Assembly: GCF_016863335.1 (NCBI RefSeq)
Contig: NZ_BOOR01000010.1
Location: forward strand, 248,001 to 312,000
Direction: 5' to 3'
Source of the DNA: Planotetraspora thailandica
GTDB lineage: Bacteria > Actinomycetota > Actinomycetes > Streptosporangiales > Streptosporangiaceae
DNA length: 64,000 nt
Below the pieces are notes generated by a model. It did no database searches. It saw nothing but the letters and a program-made list of their open reading frames with translations, and was not told the origin of the DNA. Numbering within the stretch: the stretch's first letter is position 1; each line of letters opens with the position of its first letter. Positions 34,125 to 42,757 of this stretch are shown piece by piece. The translations under genes were made by a program, and so were the position numbers.

Positions 34125-34718
34125 CCGGTCCCACGGCTGCTCGAACCCCGCCGCCGCGAGCACGCCGTCCAGCACGCCCGCGGTGAATCCCCACACCAGC
34201 AGGCCGCGCACGCGGAACGCCGGATGCGGCATGCCGCCCACCGGGAAGCGCAGCATGAGCCGATTGGCAGGATCGACGAGTTCGGCCACCGGCACCCGTT
34301 CCACGGACTCCACCTCGTCGGGTGAGGCGGCGTGCACGGCACACGGGGTGTGCCACCAGCCCAGCACCGGCGTGACCCGGTTGTTGCTGCGCCACACGTA
34401 CAGCTCAGGCATGGTCCCGACCACCTCGACCCCGGTGGGATCGAGGCCGGTCTCCTCCTCGGCCTCACGCAGGGCCGCCCCGATCGGGCCGTCGTCGCCC
34501 GGGTCCACGCCGCCGCCGGGGAAGGCGGGCTGACCGGCGTGCACGCGCCCGTTCGAACTGCGCTGGATGAGCAGGACGTCAGGCCCCTCCGGGCCCTCGC
34601 CGAACAGGAGCAGCACCGCCGCGGGCCGGCCGCCTCCGTTCGCGGGCGGCCGCAGGCCCGCCGGCACCCTGGTTCGTACGGCTCCCGCCGCAAGATCGGT
34701 CAACCAGCCCGGAACCAC
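34071..34718 (-). CDS. Nudix hydrolase, CoA-pyrophosphatase type
   Basis: About 215 residues. The Nudix box is FPGGGVDPGDDGPIGAALREAEEETGL, given here in parts: GGGVDPGDD, then ALREAEEETGL with the metal-binding Glu residues. It is preceded by LLIQRSSNGRVHAGQPAF, the CoA-recognition element of NUDT7/CoAse enzymes. It should cleave CoA or its esters. The GTG at 34718 has GGAGG 5 nt upstream; a GTG at 34808 would add 30 residues and lie 17 nt from nth. Rv3672c holds the same position. Confidence 0.88.
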   Translation of the reverse strand: MVPGWLTDLAAGAVRTRVPAGLRPPANGGGRPAAVLLLFGEGPEGPDVLLIQRSSNGRVHAGQPAFPGGGVDPGDDGPIGAALREAEEETGLDPTGVEVVGTMPELYVWRSNNRVTPVLGWWHTPCAVHAASPDEVESVERVPVAELVDPANRLMLRFPVGGMPHPAFRVRGLLVWGFTAGVLDGVLAAAGFEQPWDRSRVEDVPPEVVDLAARG

Positions 34719-34824
34719 GAGCACCTCCGACGAACGCCGCCCGGGGGCACCCGGACCTGAGCGGACCAGCCTGCCGTACAACCACGGGAGCCCGCTGTGC
34801 CTTCCCACCCATGCGAATTCGGGA

Positions 34825-35544
34825 TCAGGAAAACGGGCCGGTCTTGACCAATCGGGCGGCTTCCACTGCGTCGATGGGGCCCGTGCCGTACGAGGGGCAG
34901 AGCGCGGCGAGCGGGCACGCGCCGCAGGCGGGCTTGCGCGCGTGGCAGATGCGGCGGCCGTGCCAGATCAGGCGGTGGGACAACATCGTCCATTCCGACT
35001 TGGGGATGAACTCCCCGACCTCGCGCTCGATCTTCACGGGATCGGTCTCGGTGGTCCAGCCGAACCGGCGGGTCAGCCGCTGGAAGTGGGTGTCCACGGT
35101 GATCCCCGGGACGCCGAAGGCGTTGCCGAGCACGACGTTCGCGGTCTTGCGCCCGACCCCGGGCAGCTTGACGAGCTCGGCCAGTTTGCCGGGCACCTCG
35201 CCGTCGTACCGCTCGCAGAGCATCTGGGCCATTCCCATGATGCTGTTGGCCTTAGCCCGGAAAAACCCGGTCGACTTGATGATCCCCTCAAGCTCCGCTC
35301 GATCGGCGGCAGCGAAGTCCGCGGCTGTCCGATACTTCGCAAAAAGTATCGGAGTAACCATATTTACCCTTTTGTCCGTACACTGCGCCGAGAGGATCGT
35401 GGCGACCAGCAGTTCAAGGGGGTTGCCGAAGTCGAGCTCGCAGTGGGCGTCAGGATAGGTTTCGGCCAGGATTCGATTGATCCGCCGGGCACGACGGACC
35501 AGCGCGAGCCGCGACTCGACAGCCGACTGGACTTTGCGGGGCAC
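34825..35544 (-). CDS. nth: Endonuclease III (DNA glycosylase/AP lyase)
   Basis: 239 residues. The helix-hairpin-helix [14 protein letters not shown] contains the catalytic Lys; the catalytic Asp follows in [10 protein letters not shown]. The 4Fe-4S loop is C-x6-C-x2-C-x5-C ([17 protein letters not shown]). It removes oxidised pyrimidines in base excision repair. GTG start with TAGGCT 6 nt upstream and no ribosome site, so it is probably leaderless. It is divergent from crp, the same order as in mycobacteria and Streptomyces. Confidence 0.95.
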   Translation of the reverse strand: MPRKVQSAVESRLALVRRARRINRILAETYPDAHCELDFGNPLELLVATILSAQCTDKRVNMVTPILFAKYRTAADFAAADRAELEGIIKSTGFFRAKANSIMGMAQMLCERYDGEVPGKLAELVKLPGVGRKTANVVLGNAFGVPGITVDTHFQRLTRRFGWTTETDPVKIEREVGEFIPKSEWTMLSHRLIWHGRRICHARKPACGACPLAALCPSYGTGPIDAVEAARLVKTGPFS

Positions 35545-35550
35545 CCCGTA

Positions 35551-35556
35551 AGCCTA
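35551..35556 (-). promoter_or_regulatory. -10 box of leaderless nth promoter
   Basis: On the minus strand TAGGCT lies 6 nt before the nth GTG at 35544. Confidence 0.4.
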
Positions 35557-35629
35557 TGCGGAAGGCGTGGGTCACAATGGCTAAGCACGGAGCCGACGAC
35601 CGAGCGCGAACCACAGTAAAGGAGGCACC

Positions 35630-36310
35630 GTGAGCACCGAAGAAGTACTGAGCAAGGCTCCCCTGTTCTCCGCGCTCGACCCTGAGAGCGCCGCGGCGCT
35701 GCGGACCAGCGTCACCGAAGTGGAGCTGCCGAAGGGACGCACTCTCTTCAGCGAGAACGAGACGGGAGACCGGCTCTACGTGGTGCTCGAGGGCAAGATC
35801 AAGTTAGCGCGCACCGCGCCCGACGGCCGGGAAAACCTTCTGAGCGTGCTCGGCCCGGGTGAGATGTTCGGTGAGCTCTCCCTCTTCGATCCCCGCCCTC
35901 GTACGGCTTCCGCGATCGCGCTGACGGACGTCAGGCTCGCCGGCCTCGGCCACGACGACCTGCGCCCCTGGCTGACCGGCCGCCCCGAGGTGGCCCTTCA
36001 CCTGCTGCGCGCACTCGCACAGCGGCTTCGCCGTACGAACGACGTGCTGGCCGACCTGGTGTTCACCGACGTACCCGGCCGCGTCGCCAAGCAGCTGCTG
36101 GACCTGGCCGACCGATTCGGGAAGAAGACCGACGACGGCATCCGCGTGCATCACGACCTCACCCAGGAGGAACTGGCCCAGCTGGTCGGCGCCTCGCGGG
36201 AGACGGTCAACAAGGCGCTGGCCGACTTCGCTCAGCGCGGCTGGCTGCGCATCGAGGCCAAGGCCGTTGTGATCATGGACAGGGAACGCCTCTACAACCG
36301 GTCGCGCTAG
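35630..36310 (+). CDS. crp: Crp/Fnr family cAMP receptor regulator
   Basis: 226 residues. The cyclic-nucleotide domain has the phosphate-binding cassette FGELSLFDPRPRTASAIAL with the Arg and Thr/Ser that contact cAMP. A long dimer helix and the winged HTH with LTQEELAQLVGASRETVNKAL follow. It agrees with actinobacterial Crp/GlxR proteins that bind TGTGA-N6-TCACA-type sites and control germination, growth and secondary metabolism. GTG start with AAAGGAGG. Its TAG stop shares the palindrome CTAG with the stop of the convergent MBL gene. Confidence 0.94.
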   Translation: MSTEEVLSKAPLFSALDPESAAALRTSVTEVELPKGRTLFSENETGDRLYVVLEGKIKLARTAPDGRENLLSVLGPGEMFGELSLFDPRPRTASAIALTDVRLAGLGHDDLRPWLTGRPEVALHLLRALAQRLRRTNDVLADLVFTDVPGRVAKQLLDLADRFGKKTDDGIRVHHDLTQEELAQLVGASRETVNKALADFAQRGWLRIEAKAVVIMDRERLYNRSR

Positions 36311-37098
36311 AGCGACTTGAGGTAGTTGAGCTGGGCCGCGACCGACATCTCCGCGGCGGGCCACAGGGACCTGTCCACGTCGGCGTACACCATCTCGACG
36401 ATCTCGCGGGCGTCTCTGGCTCCTTGCCGGATGGCCTCGCGGATCTGGTCGAGCCGCTGCCGCCGGTGGGCGATGTAGGCGTCGAGCACGCCGGCCGGGT
36501 CCCGCAGCACCGGGCCGTGCCCAGGCAGCAACGCCTCCGCCTCCAGGAGCTCCGCACTCTGCCGTAACTTGTCGAGACTGCGCAGGTAGTCGGCAAGGTC
36601 TCCGTCGGGCGCGATGACGGTGGTGCCGCGGCCGAGGATCGTGTCACCCGTGAGCATCGCCCGGTCCTCGGGAAGCCACAGGCACAGGGAGTCGAACGAG
36701 TGCCCCGGCGTCCCCACGATTCTGACCTCGAGGTCGCCGGCGGTGACCACGTCGCCGTCACCGAGCCCCTCGTCGCCGAGACGGTGCCGCGGATCAAGTG
36801 CCCGGACCGGAGCGCCCACCATCTCGGCGAACCGTGCGGCGCCGCCGCTGTGGTCCTCGTGTCCGTGCGTGAGCAGGATCGCCGCGACTCCGCGGTCTCC
36901 GAGATGATCCACCACCCGCTTGAGGTGGGTCTCATCGTCCGGACCGGGATCGACCACCAGCACCGCGTCCGATCGGCCGAGCACCCAGGTGTTCGTCCCG
37001 TCCAGGGTCATCGGCGACGGATTGGGGGCGAGAATGCTGGTCGCGCTCTCCGTGCCCGACCCGTCGGGGCTGCCGGCGGGGATACGCAGCCCGCTCAC
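36307..37098 (-). CDS. MBL-fold metallohydrolase
   Basis: 263 residues. The metal site is complete: THGHEDHSGG (HxHxDH), GTPGHSFDS, the bridging Asp in LTGDTILG, and PGHGPVL. The C-terminal helical part (RREAIR-type, QIREAIRQGARDAREIVEMV) fits LACTB2-like enzymes, some of which cut RNA. GTG start overlaps the stop of the upstream Nudix gene (GTGA). Rv3677c has the same place beside crp. The substrate is unknown. Confidence 0.9.
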   Translation of the reverse strand: MSGLRIPAGSPDGSGTESATSILAPNPSPMTLDGTNTWVLGRSDAVLVVDPGPDDETHLKRVVDHLGDRGVAAILLTHGHEDHSGGAARFAEMVGAPVRALDPRHRLGDEGLGDGDVVTAGDLEVRIVGTPGHSFDSLCLWLPEDRAMLTGDTILGRGTTVIAPDGDLADYLRSLDKLRQSAELLEAEALLPGHGPVLRDPAGVLDAYIAHRRQRLDQIREAIRQGARDAREIVEMVYADVDRSLWPAAEMSVAAQLNYLKSL

Positions 37099-37931
37099 GC
37101 GCCGGCTCCGGGAACGCGGTAGTCGATGTCCGGCACGACCAGGACGATATGTCCGTCCACTTCGGCGGCGGACGGCATGAACGTCGTGATCTTCCGGTCT
37201 GTCGCGAACACGCGATCGATCCTCTCGAACACCGCCATCTCGGTCAATGTATGAAATGTCGGAGGCATGAGGTTGATCTCCCCGGCTTCGGCCTGCGCGA
37301 GCGCGTCGGCCGGCGTCGTCCACACCACCGTGTCCGCCTCGCCTCCGACGTCGCGGGTCCGCTGGCCCTCGGGGAGCGCCGCGATGAAGAACCGGGTGTC
37401 GAACCGCCGGGTCTCGATCTCCGGCGTGATCCAGTGGGCCCAGGCCTTCAGCAGGTCCGACCGCAGGACCAGCCCCCGGCGGTCGAGGAAGTCGGCGAAG
37501 GACAACGTGCGGGCGATCAGCGCCAGCCGGTCCGCCTCCCAGCCCTCGCCGGTGGTGTCCGCCACGACTGTTTCCGGATCGGGGCCCGCGAGCAGCACGC
37601 CCGACTCCTCGAAGGTCTCCCGTACGGCAGCGCAGACCAGAGCACGGGCCATCGGCTTGTCGACGTGGAACCGTTCGGCCCATTCGGCTGGCGTGGGGCC
37701 GGCCCATGCGATGGCGTGGTCGGCGTCCCGAGGGTCGACCGAACCCCCGGGAAAGACATAGGCGCCGGCGGCGAACGCCATCGTCGCCTTGCGTTTCAGC
37801 AGGTAGACCTCGAGAGGGTCGTCCCGGAGCAGGACCACGGTGGCGGCGTCACGCGCCGGTACGGGAGTGATGCGGCCTGCCAGGATGTCCCTCGCCCGCT
37901 GCCCGAGTTCACCCGGCAATGGAATGCCCAT
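37095..37931 (-). CDS. Nudix hydrolase, NUDT19-like
   Basis: 278 residues. AATVVLLRDDPLEVYLLKR leads to FPGGSVDPRDAD; a long insertion separates this from AAVRETFEESGVLL, the Glu-bearing half of the Nudix box. Such a split box is typical of NUDT19-type CoA hydrolases. The ATG at 37931 has GGAGGGG 5 nt upstream; GTG 37946 is the alternative. It is coupled to the MBL gene by a 4-nt overlap. Repeat array C begins about 70 nt upstream of its start. Confidence 0.88.
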   Translation of the reverse strand: MGIPLPGELGQRARDILAGRITPVPARDAATVVLLRDDPLEVYLLKRKATMAFAAGAYVFPGGSVDPRDADHAIAWAGPTPAEWAERFHVDKPMARALVCAAVRETFEESGVLLAGPDPETVVADTTGEGWEADRLALIARTLSFADFLDRRGLVLRSDLLKAWAHWITPEIETRRFDTRFFIAALPEGQRTRDVGGEADTVVWTTPADALAQAEAGEINLMPPTFHTLTEMAVFERIDRVFATDRKITTFMPSAAEVDGHIVLVVPDIDYRVPGAGA

Positions 37932-37999
37932 CTCCGCCCCTCCCACCAGAACATCCCTCGGTTACCACCCCCAAATGGTATTCACCCCCACCGCTTGGT

Positions 38000-38436
38000 G
38001 GTGATCACGCACAGTCCACGGGGGTCACAGGCCACGCTGGTGATCATGCACGCACCATGCGCGTGATCATGCAGAAGTTCGGCGAAAGCCGCGCCTGCCT
38101 GGCCGTACGCAGCGCGTGATCATGCAGAAGTTCGTACGCAACATGCGTGACCTGCGGCGACGAGTTTCGTGATCATGCACTTCGCCAATCACGGGCGCCA
38201 CCTGCACAAACAAAATTGGTGATCATGCACCGGCGCCACCAGTGCATGATCACCAATGGAGAACCCCCAGCTCAAGACGCCCGACTCCGAATTACTGCAT
38301 GATCACGAGTTTCGTCGTCGCAGCTCAGCGGCCATAACGTCGAAGTTCTGCATGATCACGCGCAGGGGGGCGCAGGTCGCCGATGCCCATCGCGAACTTC
38401 TGCATGATCACGCCCACAGGAAAAGGCATGATCACG
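38000..38436. repeat. Palindromic repeat array C (two facing four-unit arms)
   Basis: Left arm cores (plus orientation) start at 38062, 38115, 38168 (3-nt deletion) and 38218 (inner, truncated). Right arm cores (minus orientation) end at 38254 (inner, truncated), 38307, 38360 and 38412. Steps are 53, 53, 50 and 53, 53, 52 bp. Partial cores lie at 38040 and 38425, mirrored at 23-24 bp outside each arm, with another variant at 38001. The arms are imperfect inverted copies meeting at an 11-nt loop. The core is the same 20-mer as in arrays A and B. No gene lies inside. Confidence 0.93.
38216..38256. repeat. Central perfect hairpin of array C
   Basis: TTGGTGATCATGCAC (38216-38230) pairs fully with 38242-38256 around the 11-nt loop CGGCGCCACCA. 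It is the symmetry axis of the whole array: all cores to its left point one way, all to its right the other. Confidence 0.9.
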
Positions 38437-38445
38437 CCGACGTGG

Positions 38446-38910
38446 TCAGGGGTGGAGTTGGGCGATCAGCTCGACTTCTACGGGGGCGTCCAAGGGGAGG
38501 ACGGCCACGCCTACGGCGCTCCTGGCGTGCTTGCCCGCATCGCCGAAGACCTCTCCCAGCAGCTCGCTCACCCCGTTGACGACCTGGGGCTGACCCGTGA
38601 AACCGGGAGCGCTGGCGACGAACCCGACGACCTTGACGATCCTGGCGACCCTCGACAGGTCCCCGGCCACCGACTTCACGGCTGCGATCGCGTTGAGCCC
38701 GCACACGCGTGCCAGCTCCTTGGCCTCCTCGGGGGAGACCTCGGCCCCCACCTTGCCTGTGACGGCGAGTTTGCCCTCCACCATCGGCAGCTGGCCCGAG
38801 GTGTACACGTGGTCGCCCGTCACGACGGCGGGCACGTAAGCAGCCAAAGGAGCGACGACCTCGGGCAACACGAGCCCGAGGTCGGCGATCCGCTCTTCCG
38901 GGGTGGCCAT
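38446..38910 (-). CDS. RidA (YjgF/YER057c/UK114) family protein
   Basis: 154 residues. GLVLPEVVAPLAAYVPAVVTGD gives the N-terminal strand. HVYTSGQLPM and the C-terminal region with FASAPGFTGQPQVVNGVSELL and RSAVGVAVLPLDAPVEVE give the trimer core. The canonical catalytic Arg of the RidA imine-deaminase motif is replaced here (region ARSAVGVAVLPL retains an Arg), so deaminase activity is likely but not certain. The start ATG overlaps the DUF4177 stop (TGATG). Rv3678c holds the same position. Confidence 0.87.
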   Translation of the reverse strand: MATPEERIADLGLVLPEVVAPLAAYVPAVVTGDHVYTSGQLPMVEGKLAVTGKVGAEVSPEEAKELARVCGLNAIAAVKSVAGDLSRVARIVKVVGFVASAPGFTGQPQVVNGVSELLGEVFGDAGKHARSAVGVAVLPLDAPVEVELIAQLHP

Positions 38911-39062
38911 CACTTCGGCCGCTTCATGTAGGCGACGAGCTGCTCGGGGTTGGGGCCCGGGACGATCGAGACGAGCTCCCAGCCGTCTTCACCCCAGTTG
39001 TCCAGAATCTGCTTGGTCGCATGCGTCAGCAGCGGCACCGTGACGTATTCCCACTTGGTCAT
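38910..39062 (-). CDS. DUF4177 family small protein
   Basis: 50 residues starting MTKWEYVTVPLLTHATKQIL, with WGEDGWELVSIVPGPNPEQL and YMKRPK at the end. This is the full DUF4177 fold (small alpha/beta). Its function is unknown. It overlaps the RidA gene by one base and is probably co-expressed, as in other actinobacteria. Confidence 0.85.
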   Translation of the reverse strand: MTKWEYVTVPLLTHATKQILDNWGEDGWELVSIVPGPNPEQLVAYMKRPK

Positions 39063-39082
39063 GCGCACAGGCTATCGATGCC

Positions 39083-40000
39083 TCAGGCGTCGCCGCCGCC
39101 GCCCGCGCGATTCGTCCGGGGCGCCTCGATCGTGCGTGCGCCGTCGTCCACATCGGGCAGCTCGGCGGGGGTCTCGGCAGCCGGCAGGTCGTCGGGCGCG
39201 CCCTCGACCGGCTCGGTCTCCCGCTTCGCGTCCGGGGCCGGAGCCATCCGGTCGAAGAAGCGCAGCAACTCGACCGGCAGGGGCATGACCAGCGTGCTGT
39301 TCTTCTCCGCCGCGACCTCCACCACGGTCTGCAGCATGCGCAGCTGCAGCGCCGCCGGATCGGCGGACATCTGGGCCGCGGCTGCGGCGAGCCGCTTGGA
39401 CGCCTGGAACTCGCCGTCGGCGGTGATGATGCGGGCACGGCGCTCCCGCTCGGCCTCGGCCTGGCGGGACATCGAGCGCTTCATGCCTTCGGGCAGGGCC
39501 ACGTCCTTGATCTCGACCCGCTCGATCCTGATCCCCCAGGGGCCTTCGGTCGGCTCGTCGATGACCGACTTGAGCTTGGCGTTCAGCGCGTCCCTGTCGG
39601 ACAGGAGCTGGTCGAGCTCGGACTGGCCGATGACCGACCGCAGCGAGGTCTGGGCGACCTGGGAGACGGCGAACAGGTAGTTCTGGACGTTGACCACGGC
39701 CTTGATGGGGTCGACGACCCGGAAGTACACCACCGCGTCGACGCGGACGGAGACGTTGTCACGGGTGATGCCCTCCTGCGCGGGCACGCCCATCGTGACG
39801 ATCTGCATGTTGACCTTCTGCATCCGATCGATGATCGGCACGATCAGATGCAGGCCCGGGCCGCGTACCTCCGGTTGGATGCGGCCCAGCCGGAACGTGA
39901 TCCCCGTCTCAAACTGCTGGACGACGCGGACACCTCGGGCGACCGCGATGACCACGAACAGGCCAATGATCAAAAACAATCCGAACAGCACCGACGCCAT
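39083..40000 (-). CDS. Slipin/stomatin-like SPFH protein
   Basis: 305 residues. An N-terminal membrane helix (about 3-24) is followed by RGVRVVQQFETGITFRLGR and the Band 7 domain with VRVDAVVYFRVVDPIKAVV and LRSVIGQSELDQLLSDRDAL. AAAAAQMSADPAALQLRMLQT is the conserved slipin end. A proline/acid-rich tail follows. ATG with GGAGGT 7 nt upstream. No NfeD partner is adjacent. It may scaffold membrane complexes like its paralogue at 595-1533. Confidence 0.9.
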   Translation of the reverse strand: MASVLFGLFLIIGLFVVIAVARGVRVVQQFETGITFRLGRIQPEVRGPGLHLIVPIIDRMQKVNMQIVTMGVPAQEGITRDNVSVRVDAVVYFRVVDPIKAVVNVQNYLFAVSQVAQTSLRSVIGQSELDQLLSDRDALNAKLKSVIDEPTEGPWGIRIERVEIKDVALPEGMKRSMSRQAEAERERRARIITADGEFQASKRLAAAAAQMSADPAALQLRMLQTVVEVAAEKNSTLVMPLPVELLRFFDRMAPAPDAKRETEPVEGAPDDLPAAETPAELPDVDDGARTIEAPRTNRAGGGGDA

Positions 40001-40228
40001 GGTCGGCACCTCCCTTTCGGCGCGGTCGGGGGGTGAGCGCCGAGGAGCCAAGTCTTATCAAACAGATCGCTAAGGCGTTCCGCTGGGTTCCCTAGGAAGA
40101 CGACCGAGATGAATCGGCATGTGACCGTTGGGTAGCCTTCGATTTGTGGGCGATTGCAGGCCGGCCGACCGGCACATTTGCGGCGGGGCCTTCGCACCGA
40201 TCCCGCGGACACAGCCGGAGGGGGCGAC

Positions 40229-41257
40229 GTGAGCGGGCCGACCGGCGGCAAGAACGCGGCGCGTGACACCGACTGGGAGGGTGTGCGCCTGCATGTCGTG
40301 ACCGGGAAGGGCGGCACCGGCAAGACCACGGTGGCCGCCGCCCTCGCCCTCGCCCTCGCCGCGGGCAACCGCAAAGTCCTGCTCGTCGAGGTCGAGGGCC
40401 GGCAGGGCATCGCCCAGGTCTTCGAACTGCCGCCCCTGCCCTACGAGGAGCGCAAGATCGCCGTGGCGCCCGGCGGCGGGGACGTGTACGCCCTTGCGAT
40501 GGATCCCGAAGAGGCCATGCTCGACTACCTCGAGATGTTCTACGGCATCAAGCGCATGGGCAAGGCGCTCACCCGCATGGGCGTGATCGACTTCGCGACC
40601 ACCATCGCCCCCGGTCTGCGCGACGTCCTGGTGACGGGCAAGACCAGTGAAGCCGTACGGCGGCGCGACAAGTCGGGCAAGAGGGTGTACGACGCGATCG
40701 TCATGGACGCGCCGCCGACCGGCAGGATCGCCCGCTTCCTCAACGTGACCCAGGAGGTGGCCGGCCTGGCCAGGGTGGGACCGGTGAAGAACCACGCCGA
40801 CATGGTCCGCGGGGTCGTCGCCTCCCCAGAGACCGCGGTGCACTTCGTGACGCTTCTGGAGGAGATGCCCGTCCAGGAGACTCTGGACGGCATCGCCGAG
40901 CTTCGTACGGCCAAGCTCCCCGTGGGCGGCGTCTTCATCAACATGGTCCGTCCCACGGGCCTGCCCGAGGCGGTGCTCGAGGCGGCGTCCGCCAACCGGT
41001 TCGACAACTCCGAGCTCGCGCTCGGGCTCAAGGCCGCCGGGCTCGCGGACGGCAAGGCCGACGCCTCCCTGATCGCCGACGCCCTCGCGCAGGAGATCTC
41101 CGAGCATGCCTGCCGTACGGAACTGGAACGGCGGGAGCGGGAGACGCTGGAAGGCGCGGGGGTGCCGCTCTACGATCTGCCGTTGCTCGCGGGCGGCGCC
41201 GATCTCGCCGGCCTCTACGAGCTCGCGGAGGCCATCCACACCCGGGGCGTGGCATGA
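40229..41257 (+). CDS. ArsA/Get3-like ATPase, first of a pair (BagA/Rv3679-like)
   Basis: 342 residues. The deviant P-loop GKGGTGKTT is at 26-34 with the signature Lys. MDAPPTGRIARFLNV holds switch II, and VFINMVRP the A-loop-like strand. It is annotated as an anion-transporting ATPase family, but the pair Rv3679-Rv3680 forms a heterodimer affecting glycerol-derived metabolite tolerance in mycobacteria. GTG start with GGAGGGGG. The second subunit gene follows after 40 nt. Confidence 0.9.
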   Translation: MSGPTGGKNAARDTDWEGVRLHVVTGKGGTGKTTVAAALALALAAGNRKVLLVEVEGRQGIAQVFELPPLPYEERKIAVAPGGGDVYALAMDPEEAMLDYLEMFYGIKRMGKALTRMGVIDFATTIAPGLRDVLVTGKTSEAVRRRDKSGKRVYDAIVMDAPPTGRIARFLNVTQEVAGLARVGPVKNHADMVRGVVASPETAVHFVTLLEEMPVQETLDGIAELRTAKLPVGGVFINMVRPTGLPEAVLEAASANRFDNSELALGLKAAGLADGKADASLIADALAQEISEHACRTELERRERETLEGAGVPLYDLPLLAGGADLAGLYELAEAIHTRGVA

Positions 41258-41297
41258 CGGCCGCGTGCTCGTCCGGCCGCGCGCGAAAGGCTGACCA

Positions 41298-42458
41298 GTG
41301 ACCAGGACCGCACCCGCGCTCGACATCGACGCGATCCTCGACGACGAGAGCACGCGCATCATCGTGTGCTGCGGATCCGGAGGTGTCGGCAAGACGACCA
41401 CGGCCGCCGCGCTCGGTTTGCGTGCCGCGGAACGCGGCCGCTCGGTCGTGGTGCTCACCGTCGACCCTGCCCGCAGGCTCGCCCAGTCGATGGGCCTGAC
41501 CGAGCTCGACAACACTCCCCGCCGCATTAAGGACGGCGGCTCGCCCGCCGACCCCGACGGCGTGAACGCCGAGAACGGCGGGGCGTTGCACGCGATGATG
41601 CTCGACATGAAGCGGACCTTCGATGAAATCATCGAGGCTCACGCCGACCCCCAGCGCGCGCAGCAGATTCTGAGCAACCCGTTCTACCAGTCGTTGTCGT
41701 CGAGCTTCTCCGGCACGCAGGAATACATGGCGATGGAGAAACTGGGCCAGTTGCGCCGTTCGGGTGACTGGGACCTCATCGTGGTGGACACGCCTCCGTC
41801 GCGATCGGCGCTGGACTTCTTGGACGCACCGGAACGGCTCGGCCGGTTCCTCGACGGGAAGCTGATCCGCATACTCACCGCACCGGCCAAGGCCGGAGGC
41901 AGGAGCGCGTTCAAGCTGCTCAACGCGGGATTCGGCATCGTCGCCGGGGTGCTGACGAAGGTGCTCGGCGCGCAGGTGCTCAAGGACATCCAGACGTTCG
42001 TGTCGGCACTCGACGCCGTGTTCGGCGGCTTCCGCCAGCGCGCGGAACAGACCTATCGGCTGCTGCAGGCGCCGGGCACGGCCTTCCTCATCGTCGCCGC
42101 GCCCGAGCGCGACGCGATGCGTGAGGCCTCCTACTTCGTCGAGCGACTGGCCGAAGACCGCATGCCGCTCGCCGGCGTGGTGGTGAACCGGGTGCACCAG
42201 TCACCGGCTCCGGCGTTGTCCGCAGCGCGAAGCCTGGCCGCCGCGGAAGACCTGGAGGCCCGCGGCGACCACGAACTGACGGCCGCCGTGTTGCGTCTGC
42301 ACGCCGACCGCATGCAACTCGCCGCACGAGAGCAGCGCGAGCAGGAACACTTCACGTCGGCGCACCCCACGGTGCCGCTGGTCCAGGTGCCCGCGATGCC
42401 GGAGGACGTGCACGACCTGGTGGGTCTTCGGCAGATCGGGCGGCTGCTCGCGTCGTAG
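41298..42458 (+). CDS. ArsA/Get3-like ATPase, second of the pair (Rv3680-like)
   Basis: 386 residues. Its P-loop is GSGGVGKTT (26-34), with Ser in place of the signature Lys that reaches across the dimer; the first subunit keeps that Lys. VVDTPPSRSALDFLDAP is switch II. A helical insertion (DGKLIRILTAPAKAGG and GFGIVAGVLTKVLG) could bind a hydrophobic client. The asymmetric lysine fits an obligate heterodimer, as described for the mycobacterial pair. GTG start with AAAGG 8 nt upstream. Confidence 0.9.
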   Translation: MTRTAPALDIDAILDDESTRIIVCCGSGGVGKTTTAAALGLRAAERGRSVVVLTVDPARRLAQSMGLTELDNTPRRIKDGGSPADPDGVNAENGGALHAMMLDMKRTFDEIIEAHADPQRAQQILSNPFYQSLSSSFSGTQEYMAMEKLGQLRRSGDWDLIVVDTPPSRSALDFLDAPERLGRFLDGKLIRILTAPAKAGGRSAFKLLNAGFGIVAGVLTKVLGAQVLKDIQTFVSALDAVFGGFRQRAEQTYRLLQAPGTAFLIVAAPERDAMREASYFVERLAEDRMPLAGVVVNRVHQSPAPALSAARSLAAAEDLEARGDHELTAAVLRLHADRMQLAAREQREQEHFTSAHPTVPLVQVPAMPEDVHDLVGLRQIGRLLAS

Positions 42459-42472
42459 CGCGCACGAACTCT

Positions 42473-42558
42473 CGTCCTCACGACGGACGTTTGCGACGCG
42501 CGCGGAACGCATGACCGTCCTAACGACGGACGATTGCGACGCGCGCGGAACGCATGAC
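42473..42558. repeat. Two tandem 43-bp direct repeats
   Basis: Units at 42473-42515 and 42516-42558 differ at only two or three positions (CGTCCTMA.., then GACGGACGWTTGCGACG.., ending GGAACGCATGAC). They lie 15 nt after the stop of the second ATPase gene, in a 299-bp gene-free space that ends at the wblA stop. No coding sequence was found here. Confidence 0.85.
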
Positions 42559-42757
42559 CGCGACGTGCTGATGACGTGATGTCGCGCGGACCATGCGGAC
42601 CGCGCGAGGCGACGGAGGGATGGAGGGGAGGCGCGCTTGCGCCCGCCTATGACATGAACGGCCGGGGGTGACGGCCATGGAGACGAGCTGACCCGACGTT
42701 TGTGGCCGGGCCGGAGAGCCGCAGGGTGTGCGGTGGTACCCAACCGGCGGTGAGGAC

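Noticed and set aside
31418-38436. CRISPR interpretation of the 20-bp repeats with 32-34-bp spacers
   Set aside because: The spacers share sequence with one another, the arms are inverted pairs, inner repeats are truncated alike, and no cas gene is in the window.
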